From: Jeotgalicoccus sp052093725
GTDB taxonomy: Bacteria > Bacillota > Bacilli > Staphylococcales > Salinicoccaceae
Assembly: GCA_052093725.1 (NCBI GenBank)
Contig: JBQDHL010000008.1
Coordinates: 1-42,020, forward strand
DNA: 42,020 nucleotides
Direction of reading: 5' to 3'
Shown: positions 1 through 8,302 of the stretch, in pieces
How the letters are laid out: the number at the start of each line of letters is the position of its first letter
Position numbering within the stretch: position 1 is the first letter of the stretch
Program-made: the position numbers and the translations under genes
Notes under the pieces: generated by a model
The model's input: the letters and a program-made list of their open reading frames with translations, nothing else
Database searches by the model: none
What the model was told of the DNA's origin: nothing

Positions 1-1
1 A

Positions 2-697
2 GACAGCTCCGGCTACATTCTGGGCGGCGAAAACCTGAGTCATGAAGAAGTACTAAAAAGAATTGAACAATCTCCGGCGGAGTTTTCGAATAACGTTGTG
101 ACCAGACCGCTGATGCAGGAAATGCTGTTTAACACGGCTGTATTTTTAGGCGGTGGTGCCGAAGTGTCATACTGGGGAGAGCTGCATAAAGTATTCGATG
201 TGATGAACGTCGATATGCCAATCGTCATGAAGCGGATGGAATTTATGCATGTGGATGACAGAATCAATAAGCTGCTTAAAAGATATGAGCTGACACTGGA
301 TAACACTATCGCGGTACAGATACAGGAACGTAAAGAGATACTGATTAAAACGCATACGAACGACGATGTGATAAACGAAATTGAACGCGTGAAAGCAACT
401 CTTGAAGATGCCTTCAAACCTTTATATGAACACGCGGACAATTATTTTAAGAGCGGAATAATCGACGGCAATAAAAAACGCCATATGAATGAACTGGATT
501 ATTTGAAAAAACGCTACACAGTGGATATTAAGCGAAGTTTAAGACAAGAGCTTAATAATTTGGACGAATTGAGTGAGAAATTGATGCCTAATGGGGCACT
601 GCAGGAAAGACTCTACCACCCGTGGCAATTTACGTTTGGTAATTGGGATTATTCCCCACTCAATTACACAGATAAGCTGACAGTCATAAAAAGTTAA
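2..697 (+). CDS. bshC: Bacillithiol biosynthesis cysteine-adding enzyme BshC (3' part only)
   Basis: The frame is open from the first bases of the window, so the 5' half of the gene lies outside; 231 residues of a protein that is usually about 540 long are visible. The stretch reading NNVVTRPLMQE near residue 31, and the following GGGAEVSYWGEL, match the BshC family, whose members join cysteine to glucosaminyl-malate in the last step of bacillithiol synthesis in the cytoplasm. The middle part is charged and helical, as expected of the BshC coiled-coil domain. In staphylococci bshC sits directly upstream of mraZ, as here. A strong terminator follows the stop codon. The internal GTG at 98 is not the true start. 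Family assignment is from memory of the motif and the synteny. Confidence 0.9.
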   Translation, partial: DSSGYILGGENLSHEEVLKRIEQSPAEFSNNVVTRPLMQEMLFNTAVFLGGGAEVSYWGELHKVFDVMNVDMPIVMKRMEFMHVDDRINKLLKRYELTLDNTIAVQIQERKEILIKTHTNDDVINEIERVKATLEDAFKPLYEHADNYFKSGIIDGNKKRHMNELDYLKKRYTVDIKRSLRQELNNLDELSEKLMPNGALQERLYHPWQFTFGNWDYSPLNYTDKLTVIKS

Positions 698-714
698 TAA
701 ATAGCGGATACCGT

Positions 715-747
715 GCGATTTCTTCATTTGAAGAAATCGCTTTTTTT
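715..747 (+). terminator. Intrinsic terminator after bshC
   Basis: An 11-bp perfect stem (715-725 with 730-740, arms GCGATTTCTTC / GAAGAAATCGC), a 4-nt loop and a run of seven T form a classic Rho-independent terminator. It starts 17 bases after the bshC stop and separates bshC from the mraZ operon. Confidence 0.93.
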
Positions 748-783
748 ATTTAACAAAATAATTGGTAATCTTTTTTATAATTT

Positions 784-808
784 GTGGAGGAAAGTGGGGA
801 GATGTGGT
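784..808 (+). promoter_or_regulatory. Probable MraZ operator: three GTGG repeats at 10-bp spacing
   Basis: GTGGA (784), GTGGG (794) and GTGGT (804) occur with an exact 10-bp period 30-50 bases upstream of mraZ. MraZ is known to repress its own operon by binding several TGGGN- or GTGG-type direct repeats with this one-turn spacing. A TATAAT (776-781) just upstream would put the transcription start inside the repeats, but I see no good -35 for it, so the promoter itself is uncertain. The repeat structure is seen directly; its role is inferred. Confidence 0.7.
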
Positions 809-836
809 AAATTAATATATATAGCGGGGTGAGAAT

Positions 837-1268
837 ATGTTCATGGGTGAGTACAAACATAACTTGGATACGAAAGGCCGTATTATTGTGCCGAGTAAAT
901 TCAGAGAATTGCTCGATGAACAATTCGTTATTACACGTGGCCTCGACCGCTGTTTATTCGCTTATACACAAGACGAATGGGGTCGGATAGAAGAAAAACT
1001 TAAAACACTTCCACTGACGAAGAAAGATGCTCGTAAATTTACGAGATTATTTTTCTCAGGTGCAACGAACGTGGAAATCGATAAACAGGGACGAATTAAT
1101 ATCCCGCAAAATCTGCGTGAATACGCAGGTTTATCAAAAGATTGCACGGTTATCGGTGTTTCCAGCAGAATTGAAATTTGGGATTCAGCAGCATGGGAAG
1201 ATTTTTATACAGAGTCTGAAGATAACTTTGAAGATATAGCAGAAGATTTAATTGATTTTGACCTTTAG
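837..1268 (+). CDS. mraZ: Transcriptional regulator MraZ
   Basis: This is the first gene of the division and cell-wall cluster. Its 143 residues are the usual length and contain two tandem SpoVT/AbrB-like half-domains, each with the DxxxR signature: DTKGR near residue 11 and DKQGR near residue 82. In the family MraZ forms ring-shaped oligomers that bind direct repeats upstream of its own operon, and three such repeats are present at 784-808. The start ATG follows a GGGGTGAG ribosome site. RsmH, encoded next, is known in other bacteria to counteract MraZ. Nothing looks unusual, and the C-terminus ends in the family-typical acidic DLIDFDL. Confidence 0.97.
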   Translation: MFMGEYKHNLDTKGRIIVPSKFRELLDEQFVITRGLDRCLFAYTQDEWGRIEEKLKTLPLTKKDARKFTRLFFSGATNVEIDKQGRINIPQNLREYAGLSKDCTVIGVSSRIEIWDSAAWEDFYTESEDNFEDIAEDLIDFDL

Positions 1269-1279
1269 GATGTGACAAA

Positions 1280-2209
1280 TTGTTCAACCATACTTCAGTT
1301 TTACTAAAAGAAACAGTCGATGGTTTAAATATTAAACCAGATGGCATATACGTAGATGCAACACTAGGCGGCGGCGGACATACGTCATATTTATTGTCAC
1401 AGCTTGATACAGGGCATGTCTATGCGTTTGATCAGGACATGACAGCGATAAAAAACGCCCGCGAAAAATTTAAAGACAACAGTAATATTACTTTAATTCA
1501 TACAAATTTTGAAAATATAACAACAGCACTTAACGACCTTGGTGTGACAAGTGTCGACGGTATACTTTATGACCTCGGCGTCTCAAGTCCGCAGCTCGAT
1601 GTTACAGAGCGTGGTTTCAGTCACTCAAAAACAGCACGACTCGACATGAGAATGGATCAGACGCAGTCGCTCGATGCTTACGAAATTGTTAATGACTATC
1701 CGTACGAAGCGTTAGTCGGCATTTTTTTCAGATACGGTGAAGAGAAATTTTCGAAAAAAATTGCAAGACAAATCGAACGTTTAAGAGAAGTTGAACCAAT
1801 TGAAACGACGACCGAACTTGCGGAAATTATTAAATCACAAATTCCACAGAAGTTCAGAAGAACAGGCGGACATCCTGCGAAACGTATTTTCCAGGCACTT
1901 CGTATTGCAGTTAATGATGAGCTTGGTGTATTCGAGCGCTCATTGGAACAGGCGATTGAACTTTTGAACAAAGACGGCCGTGTATCAGTAATCACATTCC
2001 ACTCTTTAGAAGACAGAATTTGCAAGCAGATGTTCGTTGAGTATGAAAAAGGGCCGGAGCTGCCAAGAAATATGCCGATTATCCCAGAAGGGTATGAACC
2101 GGTATTGAAAAGGGTAAACCGAAAACCGATTATCGCTGAAGGTGATAATCTTGAGGCGAACCCGCGTGCGCGCAGTGCGAAGCTTCGAATTGCCGAGAAA
2201 CAAGTATAG
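1280..2209 (+). CDS. rsmH: 16S rRNA (cytosine1402-N4)-methyltransferase RsmH (MraW)
   Basis: RsmH uses S-adenosylmethionine to methylate N4 of C1402 in the decoding centre of 16S rRNA. The 309-residue protein has the SAM-binding motif DATLGGGGHTSYLL near residue 27, the conserved GGHPAKRIFQALRIAVNDEL block near residue 195 and VITFHSLEDR near residue 236. The start is a TTG at 1280: it is preceded by AGGATG at a proper distance, and the sequence from there (MFNHTSVLL) aligns with family N-termini. It begins 11 bases after mraZ and is clearly co-transcribed with it. Confidence 0.96.
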   Translation: MFNHTSVLLKETVDGLNIKPDGIYVDATLGGGGHTSYLLSQLDTGHVYAFDQDMTAIKNAREKFKDNSNITLIHTNFENITTALNDLGVTSVDGILYDLGVSSPQLDVTERGFSHSKTARLDMRMDQTQSLDAYEIVNDYPYEALVGIFFRYGEEKFSKKIARQIERLREVEPIETTTELAEIIKSQIPQKFRRTGGHPAKRIFQALRIAVNDELGVFERSLEQAIELLNKDGRVSVITFHSLEDRICKQMFVEYEKGPELPRNMPIIPEGYEPVLKRVNRKPIIAEGDNLEANPRARSAKLRIAEKQV

Positions 2210-2220
2210 GAAGTGTTGAC

Positions 2221-2598
2221 ATGGTAGTAGAGAGATATACTGAAGTAAATCCTGCAAAAAAAGTATACAGAGAAACTGACAGTCAGCCGAAAACACTGAA
2301 AAAGGCAAAACTTGTCGGGATTAAGCGTATGGAAATGGCTATTTACATAACGCTTGCAGTTCTTATTGCCGCGGTTTCCATATATGTACTATCTTTAAAA
2401 ATGGAAGCATACAACTATCAAAATGAAAAGTCATCAATAGAACAGACAATCGCAGTTAAAAATGGTGAAATCAGTGAGTTGAATACTGAAGTCACATACC
2501 TTGCTTCCTACGATCGCATATATGAAAAAGCTCAGGAACTGGGCTTGGATTTGAATAATAGCAATGTAAAGGTTGTAGAAAAGTATGGGGAAGATTAG
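2221..2598 (+). CDS. ftsL: Cell division protein FtsL
   Basis: This small bitopic protein of 125 residues has a basic cytoplasmic N-terminus, one membrane segment at about residues 38-58 and an extracellular part that reads as a heptad-like coiled coil (about 62-110). That layout and the position between rsmH and pbp1 identify it as FtsL, which forms a complex with DivIB and DivIC at the septum and helps activate septal peptidoglycan synthesis. FtsL proteins share little sequence identity, so context carries much of the weight. Its last 14 bases overlap the start of pbp1, pointing to translational coupling. Confidence 0.9.
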   Translation: MVVERYTEVNPAKKVYRETDSQPKTLKKAKLVGIKRMEMAIYITLAVLIAAVSIYVLSLKMEAYNYQNEKSSIEQTIAVKNGEISELNTEVTYLASYDRIYEKAQELGLDLNNSNVKVVEKYGED

Positions 2599-4732
2599 AC
2601 GGAAATTCAGTCTGAAAAATAGCAAGATAACAATTGGCGCACTCCTGATATATTTCGGTATAGGAGTGCTTTTTCTATTGATTATCGGACAATTCACTAA
2701 ATTGATGATTTTTCAGACGATAGATAATGAGGATTTAATCGCGAGAGGCGAGGATAAGTATGCCGTCAGCGCGATAAACGAGCCGGAACGCGGAGAAATA
2801 GTCGACCGTGAAGGTAACATACTGGCAGCAGACATGGAAGCGTACCGTATTGCGATAATTACAGATGAAAACTATCCAAATCATGTGAACAACCCGAAAG
2901 AAACGGCAGCGCTGCTCGCTGAAGTAGTAGACATGAGTAAAGAAGAAATACAAAAGAAAATTGAAGAGAATATTAAAAAAGGTCAATTTCAAATGGAACT
3001 TGGGCAGGCAGGACGTAATATCTCATATAATGATAAGAAATTTCTGGAAGAATCTGAAGCTACTGGTATAGCTTTTGAACCGGAAACGAGACGTTTTTAT
3101 CCGAACGGGAAATTTGCTTCTCATTTAATCGGTTTTGCAGAATTGAATGATGAACTTGGCGTACTTGATGGTCAGCTTGGATTCGAGCGTATATACAACG
3201 ACCTGCTTAAAGGTGAACCGGGCAGTGTAGATTATTCTCAGGATGTCTGGGGATATATTGTGCCGGATTCCGACAACGTTAAGCCACCGGTAAACGGGCA
3301 CGACGTTAAACTGACTATCGATCCAAATATTCAGCTGTATCTGGAAGACACATTAACTGATATGGAAGAACATTTTGAGCCTGAAGAATTAATTGCGGTT
3401 GTGGCTGATGCAGACACAGGTGAGATTCTTGCGAGCGGACAACGTCCATCGTTTAACCCTGAAACACGCGAAGGTTTCGGGAACAGCTGGCTGAACATGC
3501 TTTATGAATATTCATTTGAACCGGGTTCAACGTTTAAATTATTCGGACTGGCAGCAGCTATCGAAGAGGGTGTCTACGACCCTGACACTGTTTATACGTC
3601 AGGTTCAATGGACGTTATGGATGCAACGATTTACGACTGGGAAACTTCAGGCTGGGGCGACATTACGTATAATGAAGGTATGCAGTATTCTTCAAACGTG
3701 CTGATGATGATTCTGCAGGACAAAGTCGGAGCGGATAAAATGCTTCAGTATTATAAAGACTTCGGTTTCGGTGAGACGACAGGTTCTGAATTCCCGACAG
3801 AAGTTACAGGGCAGCTGGCCTGGGATAATGAGCTGCAGCAAAAAACAACTTCCTTCGGTCAGACATCGACAGTGACACCGATTCAATTGATTCAGGGGAT
3901 GACTGCGCTGCTGAATGAAGGAGAAATGAAGAAACCTTACGTCGTTGACGAAATTACAGATGATTCAGGTGACGTCGTATACGATGGCAAAGAAGAAACG
4001 GTCAGACAGGTTATTTCTCCGGAAGCAGCAGAGAAAACTGTGACGGAAATGAATACGCTGATTGACGGTTCACTGGACCATAACCCTCAGTATAAATCTG
4101 ACGAATATGAAGTTACCGGGAAGTCCGGCACCGCTCAAATTTATGATCCGGATACAGGCGGATACATGGAAGGTGATTACCAGTTCTTCACTTCATTTTT
4201 AGGCTATGCACCGAAAGACGATCCTGAAGTGATTGTCTACTACGGTATTAAGCTTGCCAGTGAAAACAAAAGTGAAACATGGGATAACGGTGTCGCACGC
4301 GGCTTTAATCCTCTGATGGAACGGACGCTGAAATATTTAGAAGTATCTGAGGCGGACGTATCAGGTGAACATAACGTCGTGGAAATTGGAGACTACAGGG
4401 GTCAGGAAATAGATGCCTTAACTGACGAATTAAATGATACAATTGATGTAAAAATAGTCGGGAACGGTACAGAGATTACCGAGCATTTTCCGCAGGATGA
4501 CACGCTGCTGCCTTACGATTCGCTATTTGTGAAAACAGATGGTGAACTGACACTGCCTGATTTCAAAGGGCTTTCGAAACGGGAAGCACTGATGCTGGCT
4601 GACTTTATAGGTATAAATATAACAGTCGAAGGTGAAGGGTATGTCAACAGCCAGTCACAAAATGCGGGCACAGCAATAACAGAAGAAACTGCTGTGGAAA
4701 TCAAATTATCGTCTAATGACCCGAACGATTAG
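2585..4732 (+). CDS. pbp1: Penicillin-binding protein 1 (class B division transpeptidase with PASTA domains)
   Basis: This is the division-specific DD-transpeptidase (FtsI/PBP1 type) that cross-links septal peptidoglycan. The 715 residues comprise a basic N-terminus, one membrane anchor (about 17-38), a dimerisation or pedestal domain (about 60-230), a transpeptidase domain with the catalytic motif STFK (nucleophile Ser315), SSN in a YSSNV context and the KSGTAQ box, and then a C-terminal part with two PASTA-like repeats, as in Staphylococcus PBP1 (about 744 residues). The start ATG lies inside ftsL. All three active-site motifs are intact, so the enzyme should be functional and beta-lactam-binding. 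The symbol follows staphylococcal use; ftsI or pbpA are equivalents. Confidence 0.95.
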   Translation: MGKIRRKFSLKNSKITIGALLIYFGIGVLFLLIIGQFTKLMIFQTIDNEDLIARGEDKYAVSAINEPERGEIVDREGNILAADMEAYRIAIITDENYPNHVNNPKETAALLAEVVDMSKEEIQKKIEENIKKGQFQMELGQAGRNISYNDKKFLEESEATGIAFEPETRRFYPNGKFASHLIGFAELNDELGVLDGQLGFERIYNDLLKGEPGSVDYSQDVWGYIVPDSDNVKPPVNGHDVKLTIDPNIQLYLEDTLTDMEEHFEPEELIAVVADADTGEILASGQRPSFNPETREGFGNSWLNMLYEYSFEPGSTFKLFGLAAAIEEGVYDPDTVYTSGSMDVMDATIYDWETSGWGDITYNEGMQYSSNVLMMILQDKVGADKMLQYYKDFGFGETTGSEFPTEVTGQLAWDNELQQKTTSFGQTSTVTPIQLIQGMTALLNEGEMKKPYVVDEITDDSGDVVYDGKEETVRQVISPEAAEKTVTEMNTLIDGSLDHNPQYKSDEYEVTGKSGTAQIYDPDTGGYMEGDYQFFTSFLGYAPKDDPEVIVYYGIKLASENKSETWDNGVARGFNPLMERTLKYLEVSEADVSGEHNVVEIGDYRGQEIDALTDELNDTIDVKIVGNGTEITEHFPQDDTLLPYDSLFVKTDGELTLPDFKGLSKREALMLADFIGINITVEGEGYVNSQSQNAGTAITEETAVEIKLSSNDPND

Positions 4733-4740
4733 GAGGAACT

Positions 4741-5703
4741 ATGAATTATATATTTTTCGCAGCCGCACTTGTGCTGACTGCAGTATTGATACCGATTTTA
4801 ATCCCTTTATTAAAACGCATGAAATTTGGTCAGACTATCCGGGAAGAAGGTCCAAAAAGTCATCTGATTAAAACCGGTACTCCGACAATGGGCGGACTGT
4901 CATTTATTTCAGTGACAATCGTTCTATCTGTAATCGGCTTATTCTTTGCCGATGATATTTATAAACTGCTCGTGTTAATTATCGTTACGATCGGTTTTGG
5001 ATTAATCGGATTTATCGATGATTATATTATCGTCGTCAAAAAAGATAATGCAGGATTGTCATCAAAACAAAAGTTTCTTGCGCAAATAGCAGTTGCAGTC
5101 ATTATTTTTATTATAATGTCTAACTGGATTCCGGACATCGAAGCCGGCATTCAAATTCCAGGATCAGAATTATTTATTCCGCTCGGCATATTCTTTGTCG
5201 TCTGGATTGTATTCTGGCTCGTTGGATTTTCTAACGCTGTGAATTTAACGGACGGTCTTGACGGGCTGTCAACAGGAACATCGATTATTGCATTCGGTTC
5301 ATTTCTTGTTATCAGTCTTATGACTGGTGAAATGGAAATTGCACTGTTTCTATTTATTTTAATCGGTTCACTGATTGGATTTTTAGTATTTAATAAATAT
5401 CCGGCAAAACTATTCATGGGTGACACAGGCTCGCTCGCACTTGGGGGTATTATTGCAACGGTATCGATTCTTTTGAACAGCAGTCTGCTGCTTTTACTTA
5501 TCGGTATTGTGTTCGTTATTGAAACAGCAAGTGTAATGATGCAGGTGGTATCGTATAAAACGACGGGCAAAAGAATATTTAAAATGACACCGATTCATCA
5601 CCATTTTGAACTGTCGGGATGGAATGAATGGAAAATTGTCATTGTCTTCTGGTCAGTCGGACTGCTGGCGGGTATGCTCGGTGTAATATTAGGAGTGATG
5701 TGA
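4741..5703 (+). CDS. mraY: Phospho-N-acetylmuramoyl-pentapeptide transferase MraY
   Basis: MraY transfers phospho-MurNAc-pentapeptide from UDP to undecaprenyl phosphate, making lipid I in the membrane. The 320-residue protein is strongly hydrophobic with about ten membrane segments. It carries the family signatures GFIDDY near residue 95 (the catalytic aspartates), NAVNLTDGLDGL near residue 163 and HHHFELSGW near residue 285. An AGGAGG-type ribosome site precedes the ATG, 8 bases after pbp1. murD starts 1 base after its stop, so membrane lipid I synthesis and the cytoplasmic MurD step are encoded as one translational run. Confidence 0.97.
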   Translation: MNYIFFAAALVLTAVLIPILIPLLKRMKFGQTIREEGPKSHLIKTGTPTMGGLSFISVTIVLSVIGLFFADDIYKLLVLIIVTIGFGLIGFIDDYIIVVKKDNAGLSSKQKFLAQIAVAVIIFIIMSNWIPDIEAGIQIPGSELFIPLGIFFVVWIVFWLVGFSNAVNLTDGLDGLSTGTSIIAFGSFLVISLMTGEMEIALFLFILIGSLIGFLVFNKYPAKLFMGDTGSLALGGIIATVSILLNSSLLLLLIGIVFVIETASVMMQVVSYKTTGKRIFKMTPIHHHFELSGWNEWKIVIVFWSVGLLAGMLGVILGVM

Positions 5704-5704
5704 G

Positions 5705-7048
5705 ATGAAACCATTTAACGGATACGAGAATAAAAATGTCATCGTACTCGGTTATGGCAGAAGCGGAAAGAGTGCTGTAAATGCACTTGTCAGTTTAGGA
5801 GCAAACGTTACACTGACAACGAATGAAGTATTCTCTGATGAAGAAGCAGAACAGAAATATAATGCATGGGGCGTCGAAATAGTAGACGGACATCATCCGG
5901 CTAATCTTTTAAATCGAGCAGATTTAATCGTTAAAAATCCGGGTATCCCGTATAGTATTCCATTTTTAAAAGAAGCAGTTGAACGAGCAATTCCAATTAT
6001 TACAGAAGTTGAGATTGCACATCATCTGAGTGAAGCGCCGATATATGCGCTGACCGGTACAAACGGTAAAACAACGTGTACGCATCTGTTGGGAGAAATG
6101 CTTGAACACAACGGCAGCAGTCCTATTTTATGCGGTAATATCGGCTATCCGGCAACAGACGCTGCAATGGAAGCAAAAGAGGACGATGCATTGCTGATGG
6201 AACTGTCATCATTTCAGCTGATGGGTATTAAAGAGTTCAGACCGAATATCGCAGTTATTACGAATATCTATGAAGCGCATTTGGATTATCACGGCTCAGT
6301 TGAAGAATACCGTCATGCGAAATTGGAAATATTTAAAAATATGACTGCAGATGATCTGCTGATTTTCAATAAAAAACAGGCATCTATGCTGGAAGGTCTG
6401 GACATTAATTGCCGCATCCAGTATTTTGATGCTGACAGCGAAGCTGATGCATTTGCAGCAGACGGTAATTTAATCGTGCACGGTGAAGTCATCATGCCTG
6501 TTAAAGATGTCGTGTTAAAAGGAGAGCATAACATTGAGAATATTCTCGCGACACTGCTCGTTGCATCGGCACACGGTGTGAGTCAAAGTGCAATGCAGCA
6601 GACGCTCACTACATTCAGCGGTATCTCACACAGGCTTGAACGCCTCGGTGCAATCGATGAAGTAATATATTACAACGATTCAAAAGCGACAAACAATCTG
6701 GCAACATCATTTGCACTGAAGAGTTTTGATACACCGGTCATCTGGCTTGCAGGCGGACTTGACCGCGGACAGTCGCTCGACGAGTTAATGCAGTACGCGG
6801 GGCACGTGAAGCGGATTGTATCATTCGGGGAAACAGCGCCAAAATTTAAAGCAGTTGCAGAGAGATTGAATATCCCTTTTGAATTAACCGACAACCCGTA
6901 TACAGGAATAGAACTGACGCACCGCTACGCAGTGCCCGGAGATACAGTATTATTTTCCCCGGCATGTGCAAGCTGGGACCAGTATAAAGATTATGAGCGA
7001 CGCGGGGATCACTTCAAGGAAGGGTTCGCAAAGCTCAGCTATAGATAA
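5705..7048 (+). CDS. murD: UDP-N-acetylmuramoylalanine--D-glutamate ligase MurD
   Basis: MurD adds D-glutamate to UDP-MurNAc-L-alanine in the cytoplasm, using ATP. The 447 residues match the family length. An N-terminal Rossmann-like UDP-binding domain (GYGRSGKSA near 16) is followed by the Mur ligase ATP loop GTNGKTT at residues 118-124, a central domain with ITNIYEAHLDYH near 195 and a C-terminal ligase domain containing YNDSKATN near 320. The start ATG lies 1 base past the mraY stop, with the ribosome site GGAG inside the end of mraY. Confidence 0.97.
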   Translation: MKPFNGYENKNVIVLGYGRSGKSAVNALVSLGANVTLTTNEVFSDEEAEQKYNAWGVEIVDGHHPANLLNRADLIVKNPGIPYSIPFLKEAVERAIPIITEVEIAHHLSEAPIYALTGTNGKTTCTHLLGEMLEHNGSSPILCGNIGYPATDAAMEAKEDDALLMELSSFQLMGIKEFRPNIAVITNIYEAHLDYHGSVEEYRHAKLEIFKNMTADDLLIFNKKQASMLEGLDINCRIQYFDADSEADAFAADGNLIVHGEVIMPVKDVVLKGEHNIENILATLLVASAHGVSQSAMQQTLTTFSGISHRLERLGAIDEVIYYNDSKATNNLATSFALKSFDTPVIWLAGGLDRGQSLDELMQYAGHVKRIVSFGETAPKFKAVAERLNIPFELTDNPYTGIELTHRYAVPGDTVLFSPACASWDQYKDYERRGDHFKEGFAKLSYR

Positions 7049-7061
7049 GGAGGTGTAGCCG

Positions 7062-8198
7062 GTGAGTAACGATGATAATAATATCAACGACATAAAAGAT
7101 AAGTTGAAAAAGAAACGTCAGGATACTGAGTATACCGGCTATACTGCTAAAACATCAGATAAAAAAGATGGAGCTGAAACAGAGCCGGAAAACAAAGATA
7201 CGCCTAAAAAAGTAACACCGAAAGACGAAGAATTATCATTAACAATTGAACACTATAAAGATTTTGAAGATAAAAAGCCTGCTGCTGAAAATACCAAAGA
7301 GAAAAAGAAAAAAGATAAAAAGTCGGCAGCGGCAGGAAAAAGGAAAGATAAGCAGAAGAAACCGGCAAAACCGAAAAAAGAGTTTGAGTTTAAACGAGTA
7401 CATATGTATATCGGAATTATAATCTTTTTAGTGCTGCTGCTCGGTGTACTGCTCTGGTATGTATTTTCAAGTGCCAGTGATGTTAAGGAAATTAATTACG
7501 AAGGCAACAGCCTGGTTACAGAAACAGAGCTTGAAGAGCGGATTGGATTTAGTACCGGTGATAAGATGTTCAGTATTTCTGCAGGCAAAGCTGAAGAGAA
7601 CGTTGAACTGCTGCCTGTTATTGAGGAAGTCTCTGTAGAGCGTGACTGGCCGAATAATGTTACAGTTAATGTTAAAGAATATAAAGCCATTGCTTACATT
7701 AATAGTGAAGATCTTTATTTTCCGGTGTTAGAAAACAGCAGAATACAGCGGGGTTATCCAAGTGCCCCAAGAAATGCACCGATTATTTATAATTTCGAAG
7801 GTGAAGAATTTGATGCACTGGTTGCAGCTCTGAACGAAATTGAAGTCGATATTCTGGAAAGTATTTCGGAAATATATTTCCGTCCGATAGATAATTCGAT
7901 GCGCCGTATTCACATGTTCATGAATGACGGCCAGGAAATAGTTGCAGATTATGAAACGATTAGTGATAAAATGAATTATTATATCGGTATCCGTCAGGAA
8001 ATTGGTGATGAGACCGGGGGTATAATAGATATGGAAGTCGGTACGAGCTATCTGCCGTACGATAGCGCAGATGCACGTGAAATTAAAGACAATATTTATA
8101 ATGAACCATCCCAGGTCGGATATATCGAAGATATAAATGAAGCACTCGACGGTGTAAGGTCAGCACTTGGTGAAATAGACAGTGCTGCTGAGGAATAA
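7062..8198 (+). CDS. divIB: Cell division protein DivIB (FtsQ)
   Basis: DivIB acts at the septum with FtsL and DivIC. The 378-residue product has a long, highly charged cytoplasmic N-terminus rich in Lys, Glu and Asp (about 1-110), a membrane segment at about 115-135 and an extracellular POTRA domain (about 139-208) with the typical ITYEGN-like beginning VKEINYEGNS. The beta domain continues to about 330 and an acidic tail follows. The start is GTG at 7062, chosen because an AAGGAGGTG ribosome site lies directly upstream. The Lys-rich N-terminal region is compositionally biased but usual for staphylococcal DivIB. Confidence 0.93.
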   Translation: MSNDDNNINDIKDKLKKKRQDTEYTGYTAKTSDKKDGAETEPENKDTPKKVTPKDEELSLTIEHYKDFEDKKPAAENTKEKKKKDKKSAAAGKRKDKQKKPAKPKKEFEFKRVHMYIGIIIFLVLLLGVLLWYVFSSASDVKEINYEGNSLVTETELEERIGFSTGDKMFSISAGKAEENVELLPVIEEVSVERDWPNNVTVNVKEYKAIAYINSEDLYFPVLENSRIQRGYPSAPRNAPIIYNFEGEEFDALVAALNEIEVDILESISEIYFRPIDNSMRRIHMFMNDGQEIVADYETISDKMNYYIGIRQEIGDETGGIIDMEVGTSYLPYDSADAREIKDNIYNEPSQVGYIEDINEALDGVRSALGEIDSAAEE

Positions 8199-8223
8199 AA
8201 ACGTATAAAGTAAAACAAATCTT

Positions 8224-8254
8224 TTGAAATAGTTCACATTAATCAGAGTATAAT
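8224..8254 (+). promoter_or_regulatory. Possible sigma-A promoter in front of ftsA
   Basis: TTGAAA (8224-8229) and a perfect TATAAT (8249-8254) are separated by 19 bases in the 104-base space between divIB and ftsA. The spacing is longer than the optimal 17, so the -35 is doubtful. An internal promoter for ftsA-ftsZ is common in dcw clusters. Confidence 0.45.
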
Positions 8255-8302
8255 GTAAACTAGAAATAGTATTATGAAAATGGCTGTGTAGGAGGCAATA
8301 AG

